DNA of 64,000 nucleotides from Pseudoxanthomonas sp. 3HH-4 (lineage in GTDB: Bacteria; Pseudomonadota; Gammaproteobacteria; Xanthomonadales; Xanthomonadaceae). Positions within the stretch are counted from its first letter, which is position 1, and each line of letters begins with the position of its first letter. The stretch covers positions 62,001 to 126,000 of the forward strand of contig NZ_VFPB01000006.1 in the NCBI RefSeq assembly GCF_006716465.1. The letters are read 5' to 3'. Shown here piece by piece: positions 1 through 9,844 of this stretch. A program made the position numbers and the translations under genes. The notes under the pieces were generated by a model. The model was not told the DNA's origin and searched no databases. It saw only the letters and a list, made by a program, of their open reading frames with translations.

Positions 1-858
1 TCGGGTGTCGTCGACACGACAGGCGAATGGGCCCTGGGCCGCGGACACCTGGTAGTACTGGGGGATTCCGTGGACCGTGGCCGCGATGTCTTCGCCGTGC
101 TGTGGCGTCTGCACGACCTGTCGGCACAGGCGAGCGCAGCTGGCGGCGCCGTGCACGTGGTCCTCGGGAACCACGAGCAGTACGTCTTGCGCAGCAACAT
201 CTCGCGCGCGCATCCCGAACACCTGTATGCCTTGAACGCGATGGGTGGATACGCGGCGGCGTTCGCGGAGGATACGGTGATCGGTGGTTGGCTGCGTCGT
301 CAGCCGGTTGCGCTGAAACTTGGCGACGTCCTGTTCGTGCATGGCGGAATCAGTCCCGAGGTCGTTCGTTCCGGACTTGATGTTCCAGCCTTGAACGCGG
401 CGAGTGCCGACTACTTGGCCAGCACGCCCGGCCACGTATGGACCGACGCGGCACTGGATGCCGTTTTCGGCATGGCCGGGGTGACCCAATATCGCGGGTA
501 TCTGATGCCGCTGGAGGACAGGTACCCCATCGCGACCCAGGCTCAGGTGGACGATGCCTTGAAAGCCTATGGCGCTTCCGCGATCGTGGTCGCGCATACG
601 CCGGTGCCCCGTGTGACCCGGCTCTTCGAGGGGCGCGTGCTGGCGGTCGACGTCAACGAAGACGGCGCCCAGCCCGAGGTGCTGGCGTTTGCGTCCGGCA
701 AACCGGAGATCCTGGATCTCGGCGAGCCCCGCCGGTTGAGGGACGCCGGAGGCACCTTGCACCGTGAATTCAGTCTGTTGAATGCCGAGGATCGGCGGCT
801 GCTGGCGGACATGTATCGTCATGCGCGACGTCTATCCGCACTGCCCCATCCCTATTGA
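1..858 (+). CDS. Metallophosphatase (calcineurin/PPP-like), 5'-truncated by window edge
   Basis: The reading frame is already open at base 1 and ends with TGA at 856-858, so the N-terminus lies outside the window; 285 residues are visible. It carries the GDxVDRG motif (GDSVDRG, about bases 61-81), the GNHEQ metal-binding motif, and later HGGIS and VAHTP segments, the histidine-bearing blocks of PPP-type two-metal phosphatases. This pattern fits the bacterial phosphatase group often called Shewanella-like. The substrate (phosphoprotein or small molecule) cannot be told. A strong hairpin follows at 913-939, and the convergent rho gene lies beyond it. The family call is safe; the role is not. 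Confidence 0.85.
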   Translation, partial: SGVVDTTGEWALGRGHLVVLGDSVDRGRDVFAVLWRLHDLSAQASAAGGAVHVVLGNHEQYVLRSNISRAHPEHLYALNAMGGYAAAFAEDTVIGGWLRRQPVALKLGDVLFVHGGISPEVVRSGLDVPALNAASADYLASTPGHVWTDAALDAVFGMAGVTQYRGYLMPLEDRYPIATQAQVDDALKAYGASAIVVAHTPVPRVTRLFEGRVLAVDVNEDGAQPEVLAFASGKPEILDLGEPRRLRDAGGTLHREFSLLNAEDRRLLADMYRHARRLSALPHPY

Positions 859-912
859 TCAGGCTCGCCGGCCGGCGCAACCCGTTCACGGATCACGCCG
901 GCAATCCAAACA

Positions 913-939
913 GGAACGCCCCGCAGGGCGGGGCGTTCC
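913..939. terminator. Bidirectional hairpin terminator between phosphatase gene and rho
   Basis: Twelve perfect base pairs (913-924 with 928-939) close a three-base loop. It stands between two convergent genes. On the minus strand it is followed by a moderately T-rich stretch (TGTTTGG), so it suits rho best; on the plus strand the U-tract is weak. Confidence 0.75.
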
Positions 940-962
940 GTATCGACTTGAAGAGCAACCGG

Positions 963-2651
963 TCAGCGCTTCATCGAACTGAAGAACTCGTCGTTGGACT
1001 TGGTGTTCTTCATCTTGTCCAGCAGGAACTCCATCGCCGCGATCTCGTCCATGGGGTGCAGCAGCTTGCGCAGGATCCAGATCTTCTGCAGCAGTTCCGG
1101 TTCGATCAGCAGGTCCTCGCGGCGCGTGCCCGAACGGTTGATGTCGATGGCCGGATAGACGCGCTTCTCGGTGATGCGGCGGTTCAGGTGCACTTCGCTG
1201 TTGCCGGTGCCCTTGAACTCTTCGTAGATCACTTCGTCCATCTTGCTGCCGGTCTCGACCAGCGCCGTAGCGATGATGGTCAGCGAGCCGCCTTCCTCGA
1301 CGTTACGCGCGGCGCCGAAGAATCGCTTCGGGCGGTGCAGGGCGTTGGCGTCCACGCCGCCGGTCAGCACCTTGCCGGAGCTGGGCACGACGTTGTTGTA
1401 GGCGCGGGCCAGGCGGGTGATCGAGTCCAGCATGATCACCACGTCCTTCTTGTGCTCGACCAGGCGCTTGGCGCGTTCGATCACCATTTCGGCAACCTGC
1501 ACGTGGCGGGCGGCCGGTTCGTCAAAGGTCGAAGACACCACTTCGCCGCGCACGGTGCGCTGCATCTCGGTGACTTCTTCCGGACGCTCGTCCACCAGCA
1601 GCACGATCAGGTGCACGTCCGGGTGGTTGGTCGTGATGGCGGTGGCGATCTGCTGCATCATGATCGTCTTGCCCGCCTTGGGCGGCGACACGATCAGCGC
1701 GCGCTGGCCCTTGCCTTGCGGCGCCATCAGGTCGAGGATGCGGCCGGCGATGTCTTCCGACGAGCCGTTGCCGCGCTCCAGCGTGAAGCGGCGACGGGGG
1801 AACAACGGCGTCAGGTTCTCGAACAGAACCTTGTTCTTCGACGCTTCCAGCGGTTCGCCGTTGATCGTGTCGATCGTCGACAGCGCGAAGTAGCGTTCGC
1901 CGTCCTTCGGCCAGCGGATGCGACCGGCCAGGTGGTCGCCGGTGCGCAGGTTGAAGCGGCGGATCTGGCTGGGGCTGATGTAGACGTCGTCCGGGCCGGC
2001 CAGGTAGCTGGCTTCGGCGGCGCGCAGGAAGCCGAAGCCGTCCGGCAGGATTTCCAGCACGCCGTCGGCAGCGACGCCTTCACCGTGGCGGGTCAGCACC
2101 TTCAGCAGGGCGAAGATCACGTCTTGCTTGCGGGCGCGGGCGACGCCTTCCTGGATGTTCAGCTGCTCGGCGATGTCCAGCAGCTTGGGCGCGGGCATGC
2201 GCTTGAGGTCGCCCAGCGAGTACTGCGGGAAACCCTCCGGCACGTTCGGCATGGCGCGGGGGACGAAGGTGTTGTCCTGACCGTTGCCGTCCTGCGGCAG
2301 GCCGTCGTTGCCCTGACGCTCGCGGTTGCGTTCGCGGCGGTTGCGGAAACGGTCGCGGCGATTGTTGTTGTTGAACCGGTTGCCGTCGCGCTGGTCGCCG
2401 CCGTCCTGCTGCTGGCCCCCGGCCTGGGTCTGCGGAGCGTGGGCGTCGTCGCCGCCGTCATGGGACGGGACAGACGGCGCGGGGGCGGGGGCCCGGTCGG
2501 CGGTCACCGGCGGCAGCGGGAGCTGCGGTGCCGGGTCGGACACGCGCTCTGCCGGTGCGGCGGACGTGTCGGCGGACGGGGTCTTCGGGGCACGGGCTTT
2601 GCGCACGCGCTTTTCGGCGGGAGCGCCGGTTTCGTTGCTGCTGTCGGACAA
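963..2651 (-). CDS. rho: Transcription termination factor Rho
   Basis: Hexameric RNA-dependent ATPase that ends transcription at Rho-dependent sites. It is 562 residues long against about 420 in E. coli. The extra length is an N-terminal low-complexity stretch of about 143 residues, first rich in Ala, Pro and Asp, then Asn/Arg-rich (around 90-112). The conserved protein then begins: Rho N-domain (from about 144), cold-shock-like RNA-binding domain (about 195-265), and RecA-type ATPase with Walker A PPKAGKT near 322-329 and the LLVDERPEE segment. The start codon at 2651 gives [10 protein letters not shown] 214-bp leader with GC-rich inverted repeats separates it from the upstream co-oriented trxA, so rho may be read partly from trxA and autoregulated in the leader, which is inference. 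Confidence 0.97.
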   Translation of the reverse strand: MSDSSNETGAPAEKRVRKARAPKTPSADTSAAPAERVSDPAPQLPLPPVTADRAPAPAPSVPSHDGGDDAHAPQTQAGGQQQDGGDQRDGNRFNNNNRRDRFRNRRERNRERQGNDGLPQDGNGQDNTFVPRAMPNVPEGFPQYSLGDLKRMPAPKLLDIAEQLNIQEGVARARKQDVIFALLKVLTRHGEGVAADGVLEILPDGFGFLRAAEASYLAGPDDVYISPSQIRRFNLRTGDHLAGRIRWPKDGERYFALSTIDTINGEPLEASKNKVLFENLTPLFPRRRFTLERGNGSSEDIAGRILDLMAPQGKGQRALIVSPPKAGKTIMMQQIATAITTNHPDVHLIVLLVDERPEEVTEMQRTVRGEVVSSTFDEPAARHVQVAEMVIERAKRLVEHKKDVVIMLDSITRLARAYNNVVPSSGKVLTGGVDANALHRPKRFFGAARNVEEGGSLTIIATALVETGSKMDEVIYEEFKGTGNSEVHLNRRITEKRVYPAIDINRSGTRREDLLIEPELLQKIWILRKLLHPMDEIAAMEFLLDKMKNTKSNDEFFSSMKR

Positions 2652-2865
2652 GGTGCGATTCCTCGCTAGGTGGCGAGCGCCGGCGTTGCGGCGGCGGGGT
2701 GAAGTGAAGAGTGGGTGTTCAGATCAGATGGGTGCGGCGCATCCCCTGCGCCGGATTTCTGGTTCGACACTACCACCGCCCCGGGGTGGCGGCAAGCCGC
2801 GCAGGGGCGGAGGGTTCAAGCGGATTCAGCCTCAGCCCCCGTGGTGACGAGGGCTGGGCGGAGGG

Positions 2866-3207
2866 TCAGGCAGCTTGGGAGCCGAGGGCCTTGTCGATCA
2901 TCTGGGTCAGCTGGCCCTTGCCGACGGCACCGATCTGGGTGGCCTGGATCTGGCCGTCCTTGAACAGCAGCAGCATCGGGATGGAGCGCACGTGGTACTT
3001 GATGGCGGTGGCGCGGTTCTCGTCCACGTTCACCTTGGCGACCTTCAGCTTGCCGCCGTAGGTCTCGGCCAGTTCGTCGAGCACGGGCGAGATCATCTTG
3101 CACGGGCCGCACCATTCGGCCCAGAAATCCACCAGTACGGGTTCGCCTGACTGCAGCACGGCAGCATCGAAATCGGCATCGCCGACGTGGGTCACTTTGT
3201 CGCTCAC
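2866..3207 (-). CDS. trxA: Thioredoxin
   Basis: Cytoplasmic disulfide reductase of 113 residues, close to the 108-109 of typical TrxA. The active site WCGPC is at residues 32-36 and the cis-proline segment SIPML follows. The GTG start at 3207-3205 is chosen because AGGAG lies six bases upstream and the protein then begins at the usual place (SDKVTHV); an in-frame upstream extension exists but has no thioredoxin homology. It is divergent from rhlB and co-oriented with rho downstream. A sigma-70-like promoter is seen at 3277-3305. Confidence 0.96.
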   Translation of the reverse strand: MSDKVTHVGDADFDAAVLQSGEPVLVDFWAEWCGPCKMISPVLDELAETYGGKLKVAKVNVDENRATAIKYHVRSIPMLLLFKDGQIQATQIGAVGKGQLTQMIDKALGSQAA

Positions 3208-3276
3208 GGGGATCTCCTGCGGGGTCCGCGGCCGGGCGCGGACGGGTTCGGGCCGGGACGGCCACCACGATTGGGG

Positions 3277-3305
3277 TAAACTGGGGCGTTCCGCGACCTT
3301 TTCAA
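3277..3305 (-). promoter_or_regulatory. Candidate sigma-70 promoter for trxA
   Basis: On the minus strand TTGAAA (3305-3300) is followed after exactly 17 bases by AGTTTA (3282-3277). It lies about 70 bases upstream of the trxA start. The -35 is good and the -10 weak. Confidence 0.35.
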
Positions 3306-3432
3306 GGTTACCCAAGTGGTCGCGCAACCCGGCACAGGGGGCGCAGTGTGCGACGCCGGTACGGCCGATGCAAGCACACCCACCGCATTCATAAGAGACG
3401 CGCGCGGAACACAGCGACGCAAAGAAGAAGGC

Positions 3433-5112
3433 ATGAGCGACAAACCGTTAACCGATATCACTTTCTCCTCGTTCGACCTGCATCCGGCGCTTCTGGCCGG
3501 GCTGGAAGCCGCAGGTTTCTCTCGCTGCACGCCCATCCAGGCGATGACGCTTCCGGTTGCCCTCGCGGGCCGCGACGTTGCCGGCCAAGCGCAGACCGGC
3601 ACCGGCAAGACGCTGGCGTTCCTGGTGGCGGTGATGAACCGTCTGCTGACGCGTCCGGCGCTGGCCGAGCGCAAGCCCGAGGACCCGCGTGCGCTGATCC
3701 TGGCGCCCACCCGCGAGCTGGCCATCCAGATCCACAAGGATGCGGTGAAGTTCGGCGCCGACCTCGGCCTGCGCTTCGCGCTGGTTTACGGCGGCGTGGA
3801 CTACGACAAGCAGCGCGAGATCCTGCAGCAGGGCGTGGACGTCATCATCGCCACCCCGGGCCGCCTGATCGACTACGTCAAGCAGCACAAGGTGGTCAGC
3901 CTGCACGCCTGCGAGATGTGCGTGCTGGACGAAGCCGACCGCATGTTCGACCTGGGCTTCATCAAGGACATCCGCTTCCTGCTGCGCCGCATGCCCGAGC
4001 GCACCACGCGGCAGACGCTGCTGTTCTCGGCCACGCTGTCGCACCGCGTGCTGGAGCTCGCCTACGAGCACATGAACGAGCCCGAGAAGCTCGTCGTCGA
4101 GACCGAGTTCATCACCGCGGCCAAGGTGCGGCAGAAGCTGTACTACCCGGCCGATGAAGAAAAGATCCCGCTGCTGATCGGCCTGCTGTCGCGCAGCGAA
4201 GGTGCGCGCACCATGGTGTTCGTCAACACCAAGGCATTTGTCGAGCGTGTTGCCCGCGCGCTGGAACGGGCCGGCTACCGCGTCGGCGTGCTGTCCGGCG
4301 ACGTGCCGCAGAAGAAGCGCGAATCGTTGCTGAAGAAGTTCCAGGCCGGCCAGCTGGAACTGCTGGTGGCCACCGATGTGGCCGCGCGGGGTCTGCATAT
4401 CGACGGCGTGTCGCACGTGTTCAACTACGACCTGCCGTTCGACGCCGAGGACTACGTGCACCGCATCGGCCGCACCGCGCGCCTCGGCGCCGAGGGCGAT
4501 GCGATCAGCTTCGCTTGCGAGCGATACGCGATGTCGCTGCCCGACATCGAGGCCTACATCGAGCAGAAGATCCCGTCCGAGCCGGTCACCGCCGAGCTGC
4601 TGACGGCGCTGCCGCGCCCGGAGCGTCCGAAGCCGGCAGCGGGCGATGACGAAGAAGAAAGCGTCAGCCAGATCTTCCGCGAGGCGCGCGAACAGAAGGC
4701 GGCCGACGAAGAGCGCCGTGGTGGAGGCCGCAAGCCCGGTGGCTCCGGTGGCGCCGGTCGTCGCGACGGTGCTCGCCGCGACGGTCCGCGTTCGGCCGAT
4801 GGCAAGCCGCGTCCGCCGCGCGCACCGCGTCCGCCGCGCCCCGAAGGCGAGGCTGCCGCCGCGGCCGCACCGGCGGCGCATGTTGCGGAAATGCCGCGTC
4901 CCGAGGCTGCCGCGCTGCCGGAAGGCGACCGCAAGCCGCGCAAGCGTCGTCGTCGTCGCCATGGCCGTCCGCTCGACGGGGCCGAAGGCGCCGTGGCGAA
5001 TGTCGCGCCGGCCGCACCGAAGCCCGCAGTCGCACCGAAGCCTGCCGACGAGAACGCGGGCTTCCTGACGCGCCTCGGACGCAAGATCCGCTCGCTGGTG
5101 TCCGGCGGCTGA
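3433..5112 (+). CDS. rhlB: DEAD-box ATP-dependent RNA helicase RhlB
   Basis: RNA helicase of 559 residues. Q-motif region (FSSFD to CTPIQ, about 11-36), motif I AQTGTGKT (53-60), [18 protein letters not shown], and motif [12 protein letters not shown] are all present. The C-terminal tail from about residue 410 is disordered-looking: acidic patch, RG-rich stretch, then a run of arginines (KRRRRRHGR), which in RhlB-type helicases contacts RNA and RNase E. The start at 3433 has a purine-rich AAGAAGG upstream; an earlier in-frame start would add non-homologous sequence. It sits divergently from trxA/rho, an order typical of xanthomonads, and is followed by a strong terminator. Confidence 0.93.
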   Translation: MSDKPLTDITFSSFDLHPALLAGLEAAGFSRCTPIQAMTLPVALAGRDVAGQAQTGTGKTLAFLVAVMNRLLTRPALAERKPEDPRALILAPTRELAIQIHKDAVKFGADLGLRFALVYGGVDYDKQREILQQGVDVIIATPGRLIDYVKQHKVVSLHACEMCVLDEADRMFDLGFIKDIRFLLRRMPERTTRQTLLFSATLSHRVLELAYEHMNEPEKLVVETEFITAAKVRQKLYYPADEEKIPLLIGLLSRSEGARTMVFVNTKAFVERVARALERAGYRVGVLSGDVPQKKRESLLKKFQAGQLELLVATDVAARGLHIDGVSHVFNYDLPFDAEDYVHRIGRTARLGAEGDAISFACERYAMSLPDIEAYIEQKIPSEPVTAELLTALPRPERPKPAAGDDEEESVSQIFREAREQKAADEERRGGGRKPGGSGGAGRRDGARRDGPRSADGKPRPPRAPRPPRPEGEAAAAAAPAAHVAEMPRPEAAALPEGDRKPRKRRRRRHGRPLDGAEGAVANVAPAAPKPAVAPKPADENAGFLTRLGRKIRSLVSGG

Positions 5113-5139
5113 TCCGTCCGCTCGCACGCGTCATGGAGA

Positions 5140-5166
5140 AGCCGGGCCTGTCCCGGCTTTTTCTTT
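5140..5166 (+). terminator. Rho-independent terminator of rhlB
   Basis: AGCCGGG (5140-5146) pairs with CCCGGCT (5152-5158) around a five-base loop and is followed by TTTTTCTTT, a classic intrinsic terminator about 30 bases after the rhlB stop. Confidence 0.9.
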
Positions 5167-5215
5167 GCGCGCCGGCATCGCCAGTGTCTTGATCGGTCCG
5201 GCATAATCGACGCAC

Positions 5216-5902
5216 ATGAGCGTCCTTCGATTCGAAAACGTCAGCAAGCAATACCCCGGCGGCCATGCGGCGCTGGAGGACGTCAGCTTCGAGGTGGCCG
5301 AAGGCGAGATGCTCTTCGTCACTGGCCATTCCGGCGCTGGCAAGAGCACCCTGCTGAAGCTGATCCACCTGAGCGAGCGGCCCAGCCGCGGTGCCGTCCT
5401 GTTCGCCGGCAAGAACCTGTTGAAGGTGCGTGGCGGCCGCATTCCGCTGCATCGTCGCGAGGTCGGCGCGGTCTACCAGGACCACCGGCTGCTCACCGAC
5501 CGCACGGTAATGGAGAACGTCTCGTTGCCGCTGATCCTGCGCGGCGATCGCCGTGGCGACATCGGCAAGCGCGTGCGCGAAGTGCTGGCGCGACTGGGGT
5601 TGGGCCATCGCGAGAAGGCGTTGCCCACCCAGCTGTCCGCGGGCGAACAGCAGCGCGTCGGCATCGCGCGCGCCATCGTCGCCGAGCCGCGCCTGCTGGT
5701 GGCGGACGAACCGACAGGCAACCTCGATCCCACGCTGGCGGCGGAGATCATGTCGCTGTTCGCCTCCATGCCCGAACGCGGCACCAGCGTGCTGGTGGTC
5801 AGCCATGATCTATCGCTGCTCAAGCGGATGAAGAAACGCGTGCTGATCCTCGATCACGGCAAGCTGGTCGACGACATCTCGCCGGCGGACCTGGCCGAAT
5901 GA
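5216..5902 (+). CDS. ftsE: Cell division ABC-type ATPase FtsE
   Basis: ATPase of 228 residues that works with FtsX at the division septum to activate peptidoglycan hydrolases. Walker [10 protein letters not shown] is at 37-45, the signature LSAGEQQR near 141-148, and Walker [13 protein letters not shown] follows. The start lacks a Shine-Dalgarno sequence, but CATAAT lies eight bases upstream, so the message may be nearly leaderless. The stop overlaps the ftsX start by four bases (ATGA), implying translational coupling. Confidence 0.96.
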   Translation: MSVLRFENVSKQYPGGHAALEDVSFEVAEGEMLFVTGHSGAGKSTLLKLIHLSERPSRGAVLFAGKNLLKVRGGRIPLHRREVGAVYQDHRLLTDRTVMENVSLPLILRGDRRGDIGKRVREVLARLGLGHREKALPTQLSAGEQQRVGIARAIVAEPRLLVADEPTGNLDPTLAAEIMSLFASMPERGTSVLVVSHDLSLLKRMKKRVLILDHGKLVDDISPADLAE

Positions 5903-6843
5903 GCGACGCGAAGAACAGCCGCGCGCATGCGCGCTCCGGGTTCGGCATCTGGCTGGACCAGCATCTCTACAGTTTCGTCTCCAGTCTGGGTCGCACCGTG
6001 CGTCGCCCGTGGGCGACGTTGCTCACGATCGGTGTGATGGGGGTGGCGTTCGTGCTGCCGCTGGGCCTGTGGCTGGCGTTGCAGAACGTGGGCCACTTCG
6101 CCGGCGAAGTGCAGCAGTCGCGCGAGATCGACCTGTTCCTGACCCCGGACACGCCGGTGGCGCGCGCGCAGGCGCTCGCCGAATCGCTGCGTGGGCGCGA
6201 CGATGTCGCCCGCGTCGAGTTGCGCACGCCCGAGCAGGGCCTGGCGGAATTCCGCGAACGCAGTGGACTGGCGGGTTCACTGGACCTGCTGGACGGCAAT
6301 CCCCTGCCCAGCCTGCTGGTGGTGGTGCCCGAGGGCGACGAGGCGCGACTGATCGCCGCGCTGGAGGCGCTGCCGGAAACCGACCTGCTGCAGCACGATG
6401 CCGCCTGGCGCGAGCGGCTCACCGGATGGATGGGCTTCGGCAAGCGGCTGGTCTGGGTACTCGCCGCGCTGTTCGGACTGGGTGCCCTGCTGGTGGTCGG
6501 CAATACCGTGCGCCTGGACATCCAGTCGCGGCGCGAGGAAATCGGCGTGCTGCAATTGCTGGGCGCCAGCGATGGGTTCATCCGCCGGCCTTTCGTGTAC
6601 CTGGGCGCCTGGTACGGCCTGGCCGCCGGTGCGCTGGCGCTGGGCCTGCTGACGCTGGCGGCGCTGGCGTTGCGTGATCCGCTCGCGGCGCTGGCACGCA
6701 GTTATGGCAGTCCGTTCGTACTGGTGGGGCTGGACCCGGTCGGCGCGACGGCCGTCGTGGTGGCCGCTACGGTCATCGGCTGGGTGGGGGCATGGCTGGT
6801 GACGGGCCACTTCTTGCGTCAGACTCGACCGACTGAAACCTGA
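5899..6843 (+). CDS. ftsX: Cell division protein FtsX
   Basis: Inner-membrane partner of FtsE, 314 residues. A short basic cytoplasmic N-terminus is followed by a first transmembrane helix (around 36-58), a periplasmic loop of about 110 residues that would touch amidase activators, and three more helices in the C-terminal half (ALFGLGALLVV, YGLAAGALALG and the last near 285-305). Its start overlaps the ftsE stop. A response regulator follows 14 bases downstream and may share the transcript. Confidence 0.95.
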   Translation: MSDAKNSRAHARSGFGIWLDQHLYSFVSSLGRTVRRPWATLLTIGVMGVAFVLPLGLWLALQNVGHFAGEVQQSREIDLFLTPDTPVARAQALAESLRGRDDVARVELRTPEQGLAEFRERSGLAGSLDLLDGNPLPSLLVVVPEGDEARLIAALEALPETDLLQHDAAWRERLTGWMGFGKRLVWVLAALFGLGALLVVGNTVRLDIQSRREEIGVLQLLGASDGFIRRPFVYLGAWYGLAAGALALGLLTLAALALRDPLAALARSYGSPFVLVGLDPVGATAVVVAATVIGWVGAWLVTGHFLRQTRPTET

Positions 6844-6857
6844 GATTCCTCACCTTC

Positions 6858-7697
6858 ATGGCCCAAGAGCTCCGGCACCTGATCAGCGACGCACCCCGCG
6901 TGATGGTGGTGGACGGGTCCAAGCTGGTCCGCAAGCTGATTGCCGACGTGCTGCAGCGCGAGTTGCCGGGGGTGCAGGTGATCGGCTGCTCCAGCGTCGC
7001 CGAGGCCCGTAACGCACTGGCGGGCGGTGAAGTGCATCTGGTGACGACGGCGCTCGCACTGCCCGATGGTGACGGACTGGAGATCGCACGCAGCGTCCGC
7101 GAGGCCGCAGGGCAGGCCTACGTACCGGTGATCGTGGTCTCCGGCGATGCCCAGCAACATCTCGAAGAGCGTCGCTTCACCGAATTCGTCACCGATTATT
7201 TCGACAAGTCACTCGGGCACGAGGCGCTGGCCACCTTCATCCGAGGCTACGTGCAGCCCGAACCGATCATCGGCGCCACCATCCTGTACATCGAGGACAG
7301 CCGCGTCGTCGCCGAGACCACGCGGCGGATGCTGGAGCGCCAGTCGCTCAACGTGGTGCACGTGCTGAAGGCGGAAGACGCGTTCGCTCTGCTCACGGCG
7401 GAATCATTGGGCCTGTCCACCCACAAGTTCGACCTGGTGCTCACCGACGTGATCCTGAAGGGCGAGCTGAGCGGTCGCGACATCGTGCAGCGCATCCGCG
7501 TGGACTTCGCCTACGGCAAGCGGCGACTGCCCATCCTGGTGATGACCGGCGACAGCAACCGCGACAACCAGGCCGAACTGCTGCAGGCCGGCGCCAACGA
7601 CCTGGTGCTGAAGCCCATCGCCGAACGCCTGCTGGTGACCAAGGTCCTGTTCCAGCTGCGCCTGGCGCGCATGGACGAATCGCGCAGCCTGGTCTGA
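6858..7697 (+). CDS. Double-receiver response regulator without output domain
   Basis: Protein of 279 residues made of two receiver (REC) domains and nothing else. The first (about 14-130) keeps one N-terminal acidic residue (VVDGS, Asp19) and a lysine (Lys117), but the position of the phospho-accepting aspartate aligns with Ala65 in [12 protein letters not shown], so it is probably not phosphorylated. The second (about 142-268) is intact: acidic pair Glu146/Asp147, phospho-site Asp197 (VLTDVIL), Thr230 and KP at 252-253. Such proteins act by protein-protein contact, for example as phosphate sinks or adaptors. It follows ftsX closely and precedes ung. The partner kinase is not visible. Confidence 0.85.
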   Translation: MAQELRHLISDAPRVMVVDGSKLVRKLIADVLQRELPGVQVIGCSSVAEARNALAGGEVHLVTTALALPDGDGLEIARSVREAAGQAYVPVIVVSGDAQQHLEERRFTEFVTDYFDKSLGHEALATFIRGYVQPEPIIGATILYIEDSRVVAETTRRMLERQSLNVVHVLKAEDAFALLTAESLGLSTHKFDLVLTDVILKGELSGRDIVQRIRVDFAYGKRRLPILVMTGDSNRDNQAELLQAGANDLVLKPIAERLLVTKVLFQLRLARMDESRSLV

Positions 7698-7713
7698 GCC
7701 GCACGCGACACGC

Positions 7714-8421
7714 ATGACCGACGACGACCGCATCAAGCTGGAGCCTTCGTGGAAGGCGCACATCGGCGACTGGCTGCAGCGGCCGGACATGCGCGATCTG
7801 TCGGCCTTCCTGCGCCAGCGCAAGGCGGCCGGCGCGCGCATCTATCCGCCGGGGCCGCAGATCTTCGCGGCGTTCGACGCCACGCCGTTCGATGCGGTGA
7901 AGGTGGTGATCCTCGGGCAGGATCCGTACCACGGGCCCGGTCAGGCGCACGGCTTGTGCTTCTCGGTGCTGCCGGGCGTGCCGGTCCCGCCGTCGCTGGT
8001 GAACATCTACAAGGAAATCAACGCCGATCTCGGCATTCCACCACCGGATCACGGCTGCCTGCTGCCGTGGGCACGCCAAGGCGTGCTGCTGCTCAATGCC
8101 GTGCTGACGGTGGAAGAAGGCCGGGCCGGCGCCCACCAGGGCAAAGGCTGGGAAGGCTTCACCGACCACGCCATCGAGACGCTGGCACGCGAGCGCGAAG
8201 GCCTGGTGTTCCTGCTGTGGGGCAGCTATGCGCAGGCCAAGGGCAAGGTGATCGACACGCGTCGCCACCGCGTGCTGCGCGCGCCGCATCCTTCGCCGTT
8301 GTCGGCGCATCGTGGCTTCCTGGGCTGCGGGCATTTTTCGGCGACCAATCAGTACCTGGCGCAGCGGGGGCTGCGGCCGATCGACTGGCGATTGCCGTTG
8401 AAGGATGCGTTGGAGGTCTGA
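7714..8421 (+). CDS. ung: Uracil-DNA glycosylase (family 1)
   Basis: Excises uracil from DNA at the start of base-excision repair. It is 235 residues long (E. coli Ung 229). The water-activating motif GQDPYHG with catalytic Asp70, the [10 protein letters not shown] segment and the minor-groove loop [11 protein letters not shown] with the second catalytic histidine are all present. It starts 16 bases after the response regulator stop and may be co-transcribed with it. Confidence 0.97.
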   Translation: MTDDDRIKLEPSWKAHIGDWLQRPDMRDLSAFLRQRKAAGARIYPPGPQIFAAFDATPFDAVKVVILGQDPYHGPGQAHGLCFSVLPGVPVPPSLVNIYKEINADLGIPPPDHGCLLPWARQGVLLLNAVLTVEEGRAGAHQGKGWEGFTDHAIETLAREREGLVFLLWGSYAQAKGKVIDTRRHRVLRAPHPSPLSAHRGFLGCGHFSATNQYLAQRGLRPIDWRLPLKDALEV

Positions 8422-8492
8422 TTCGTCCCGGGTCTGTCGGGCTCGGTTTCCGCGTGCGGCGCGATGCCGTGCGCACCAAAGGGGAGGGGTGC

Positions 8493-9107
8493 ATGAAAGT
8501 ACTGAAGATGGTGGTGGTGTTGTCGTTCCTGTTCCTGCAGGGATGTGCATCGGCGTTGATGAAGCCTGCGGATGGCAGTGCGCTGGTGGCGCCGCCAGGG
8601 GAGAGCAGCCGCGTGGTGTTCCTGCGCCCGTCCTCGTTCGGCGGCGCGATCCAGGCGTCCCTGTTCGACATCACGGGCGATGAGACCCGCTTCATCGGAG
8701 TGAGTTCGACCGGAACGCAGGTCGTACATGACGTCGCGCCGGGCCGCCATTGGTTCATGGTGGTGTCCGAGGCTGCGGATTTCATGGAAGCCGACCTGGC
8801 GCCCGGGCAGACGTACTACGCCGTGGTGACGCCGCGCATGGGCGCGTGGAAGGCGCGCTTCTCGCTGTGGCCGATCAAGACGGCCTCGGACAACGAATTC
8901 AACTGGCGCAACGCGGACGTGGCGAAGTGGATCGCCAATGCGAAGCACGTGCAGAACACGCCGGAAGGCGAGGCGTGGTTCAAGGCGAACCAGGCGTCCA
9001 TCGCCAGGAAACAGGCGGACTATCTGGCCGTCTGGAACAAGAAGAGCGCAGCGGACCTGGAGCAGCGCACGCTGGTGCCCGGGGATGCGTCCGTCGCGAA
9101 GCCTTGA
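8493..9107 (+). CDS. Lipoprotein of unknown function, DUF2846-like
   Basis: The 204-residue product has a short hydrophobic signal ending in the lipobox LQGC with Cys18, so it should be lipid-anchored. The mature part begins with RVVFLRPSSFGG and contains an APGRHWFMVV segment, a beta-rich layout similar to DUF2846-type lipoproteins; this resemblance is from memory and tentative. The start is set by GGGGAGGGG just upstream; an earlier in-frame ATG would run through ung. It stands alone after ung and converges on the DUF2059 gene. Confidence 0.7.
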   Translation: MKVLKMVVVLSFLFLQGCASALMKPADGSALVAPPGESSRVVFLRPSSFGGAIQASLFDITGDETRFIGVSSTGTQVVHDVAPGRHWFMVVSEAADFMEADLAPGQTYYAVVTPRMGAWKARFSLWPIKTASDNEFNWRNADVAKWIANAKHVQNTPEGEAWFKANQASIARKQADYLAVWNKKSAADLEQRTLVPGDASVAKP

Positions 9108-9163
9108 TGCAAGGGGGGCGTCCGCGATAGCCGGGGGCTCCCTTCAGTCAGGGGAGCGTGCGC

Positions 9164-9721
9164 TCAGCGCGTGCGGCGGCGCTTCTGCGGCGGTGAGACC
9201 GGCGGGGGCGGGGCGACCGGAATGTTCTTGATCTCGCTCTGCAGCTCTTCCAGCATCGGCACCATCTTCTGCTGCACGGCCGACATGATGTTCTGCATCA
9301 GCGCCGGGTTCTTGTCGAGCATGCGCTGGCCGGTCGCGCTTTCGTAGAACTTGGTGATCGCGCGCACGTCTTCGCGCGTGTAAGTCTTCTTGTAGACATC
9401 CAGGTATACCGGCCGCATCTCTTCCCACGACAGCGCCCTGCGGACGATTTCCTGCGTCTTGGCCTGGATCCGGGCGACTTCGCCTTTCTGTTCCTCGGTC
9501 ATCTCCTTGCCGGCGAAGTGCTTGTCGAACTCCTGCTGCTGCACCGCTTCCATCTGGGGGATCATCCCCGCCAACAGGCTTTCGGCACGTGATGCCTTCA
9601 GCAGGCGGTCGATGTCGGCGTCGGAAGGCTCGGCGGCGAAGACTGGTCCGGCCAGGGCCAGTGCGAGGACCAGCAGCGCACGAAGGAACGGGGGCGCCGT
9701 GTTCAGCGAGGATCGGGTCAT
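9164..9721 (-). CDS. DUF2059 family exported protein
   Basis: The 185-residue product has a cleavable signal peptide (ALLVLALALAGPVFA) and a helical mature part. Segments such as EEMRPVYLDVYKKTYT and ITKFYESATGQRML are typical of the DUF2059 family, periplasmic proteins of unknown function. A proline-rich and then basic tail (PPPPVSPP, KRRRTR) closes it. The ATG at 9721 is chosen because the signal peptide starts there; upstream in-frame sequence overlaps arfB on the other strand and is not credible. Confidence 0.8.
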   Translation of the reverse strand: MTRSSLNTAPPFLRALLVLALALAGPVFAAEPSDADIDRLLKASRAESLLAGMIPQMEAVQQQEFDKHFAGKEMTEEQKGEVARIQAKTQEIVRRALSWEEMRPVYLDVYKKTYTREDVRAITKFYESATGQRMLDKNPALMQNIMSAVQQKMVPMLEELQSEIKNIPVAPPPPVSPPQKRRRTR

Positions 9722-9844
9722 GCGGTATGGGCGGCGTGGAGCGGGGCCACAGGGTGCCTGCCCGGGAGTAAATCTGGTGTTAATCGTCGGCCAATCCACG
9801 CGCTTGCACTGCGAACGGACACGCATCCTGACTACAATCCGCAC

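Noticed and set aside
855-2669. Long plus-strand frame opposite rho, and similar frames opposite rhlB (3448-5127)
   Set aside because: Both are shadows of strongly conserved genes; their translations are low-complexity.
9137-9157. GCTCCC/GGGAGC hairpin between the lipoprotein and DUF2059 genes as terminator
   Set aside because: Six pairs with a nine-base loop and no U-tract on either strand; too weak to support.
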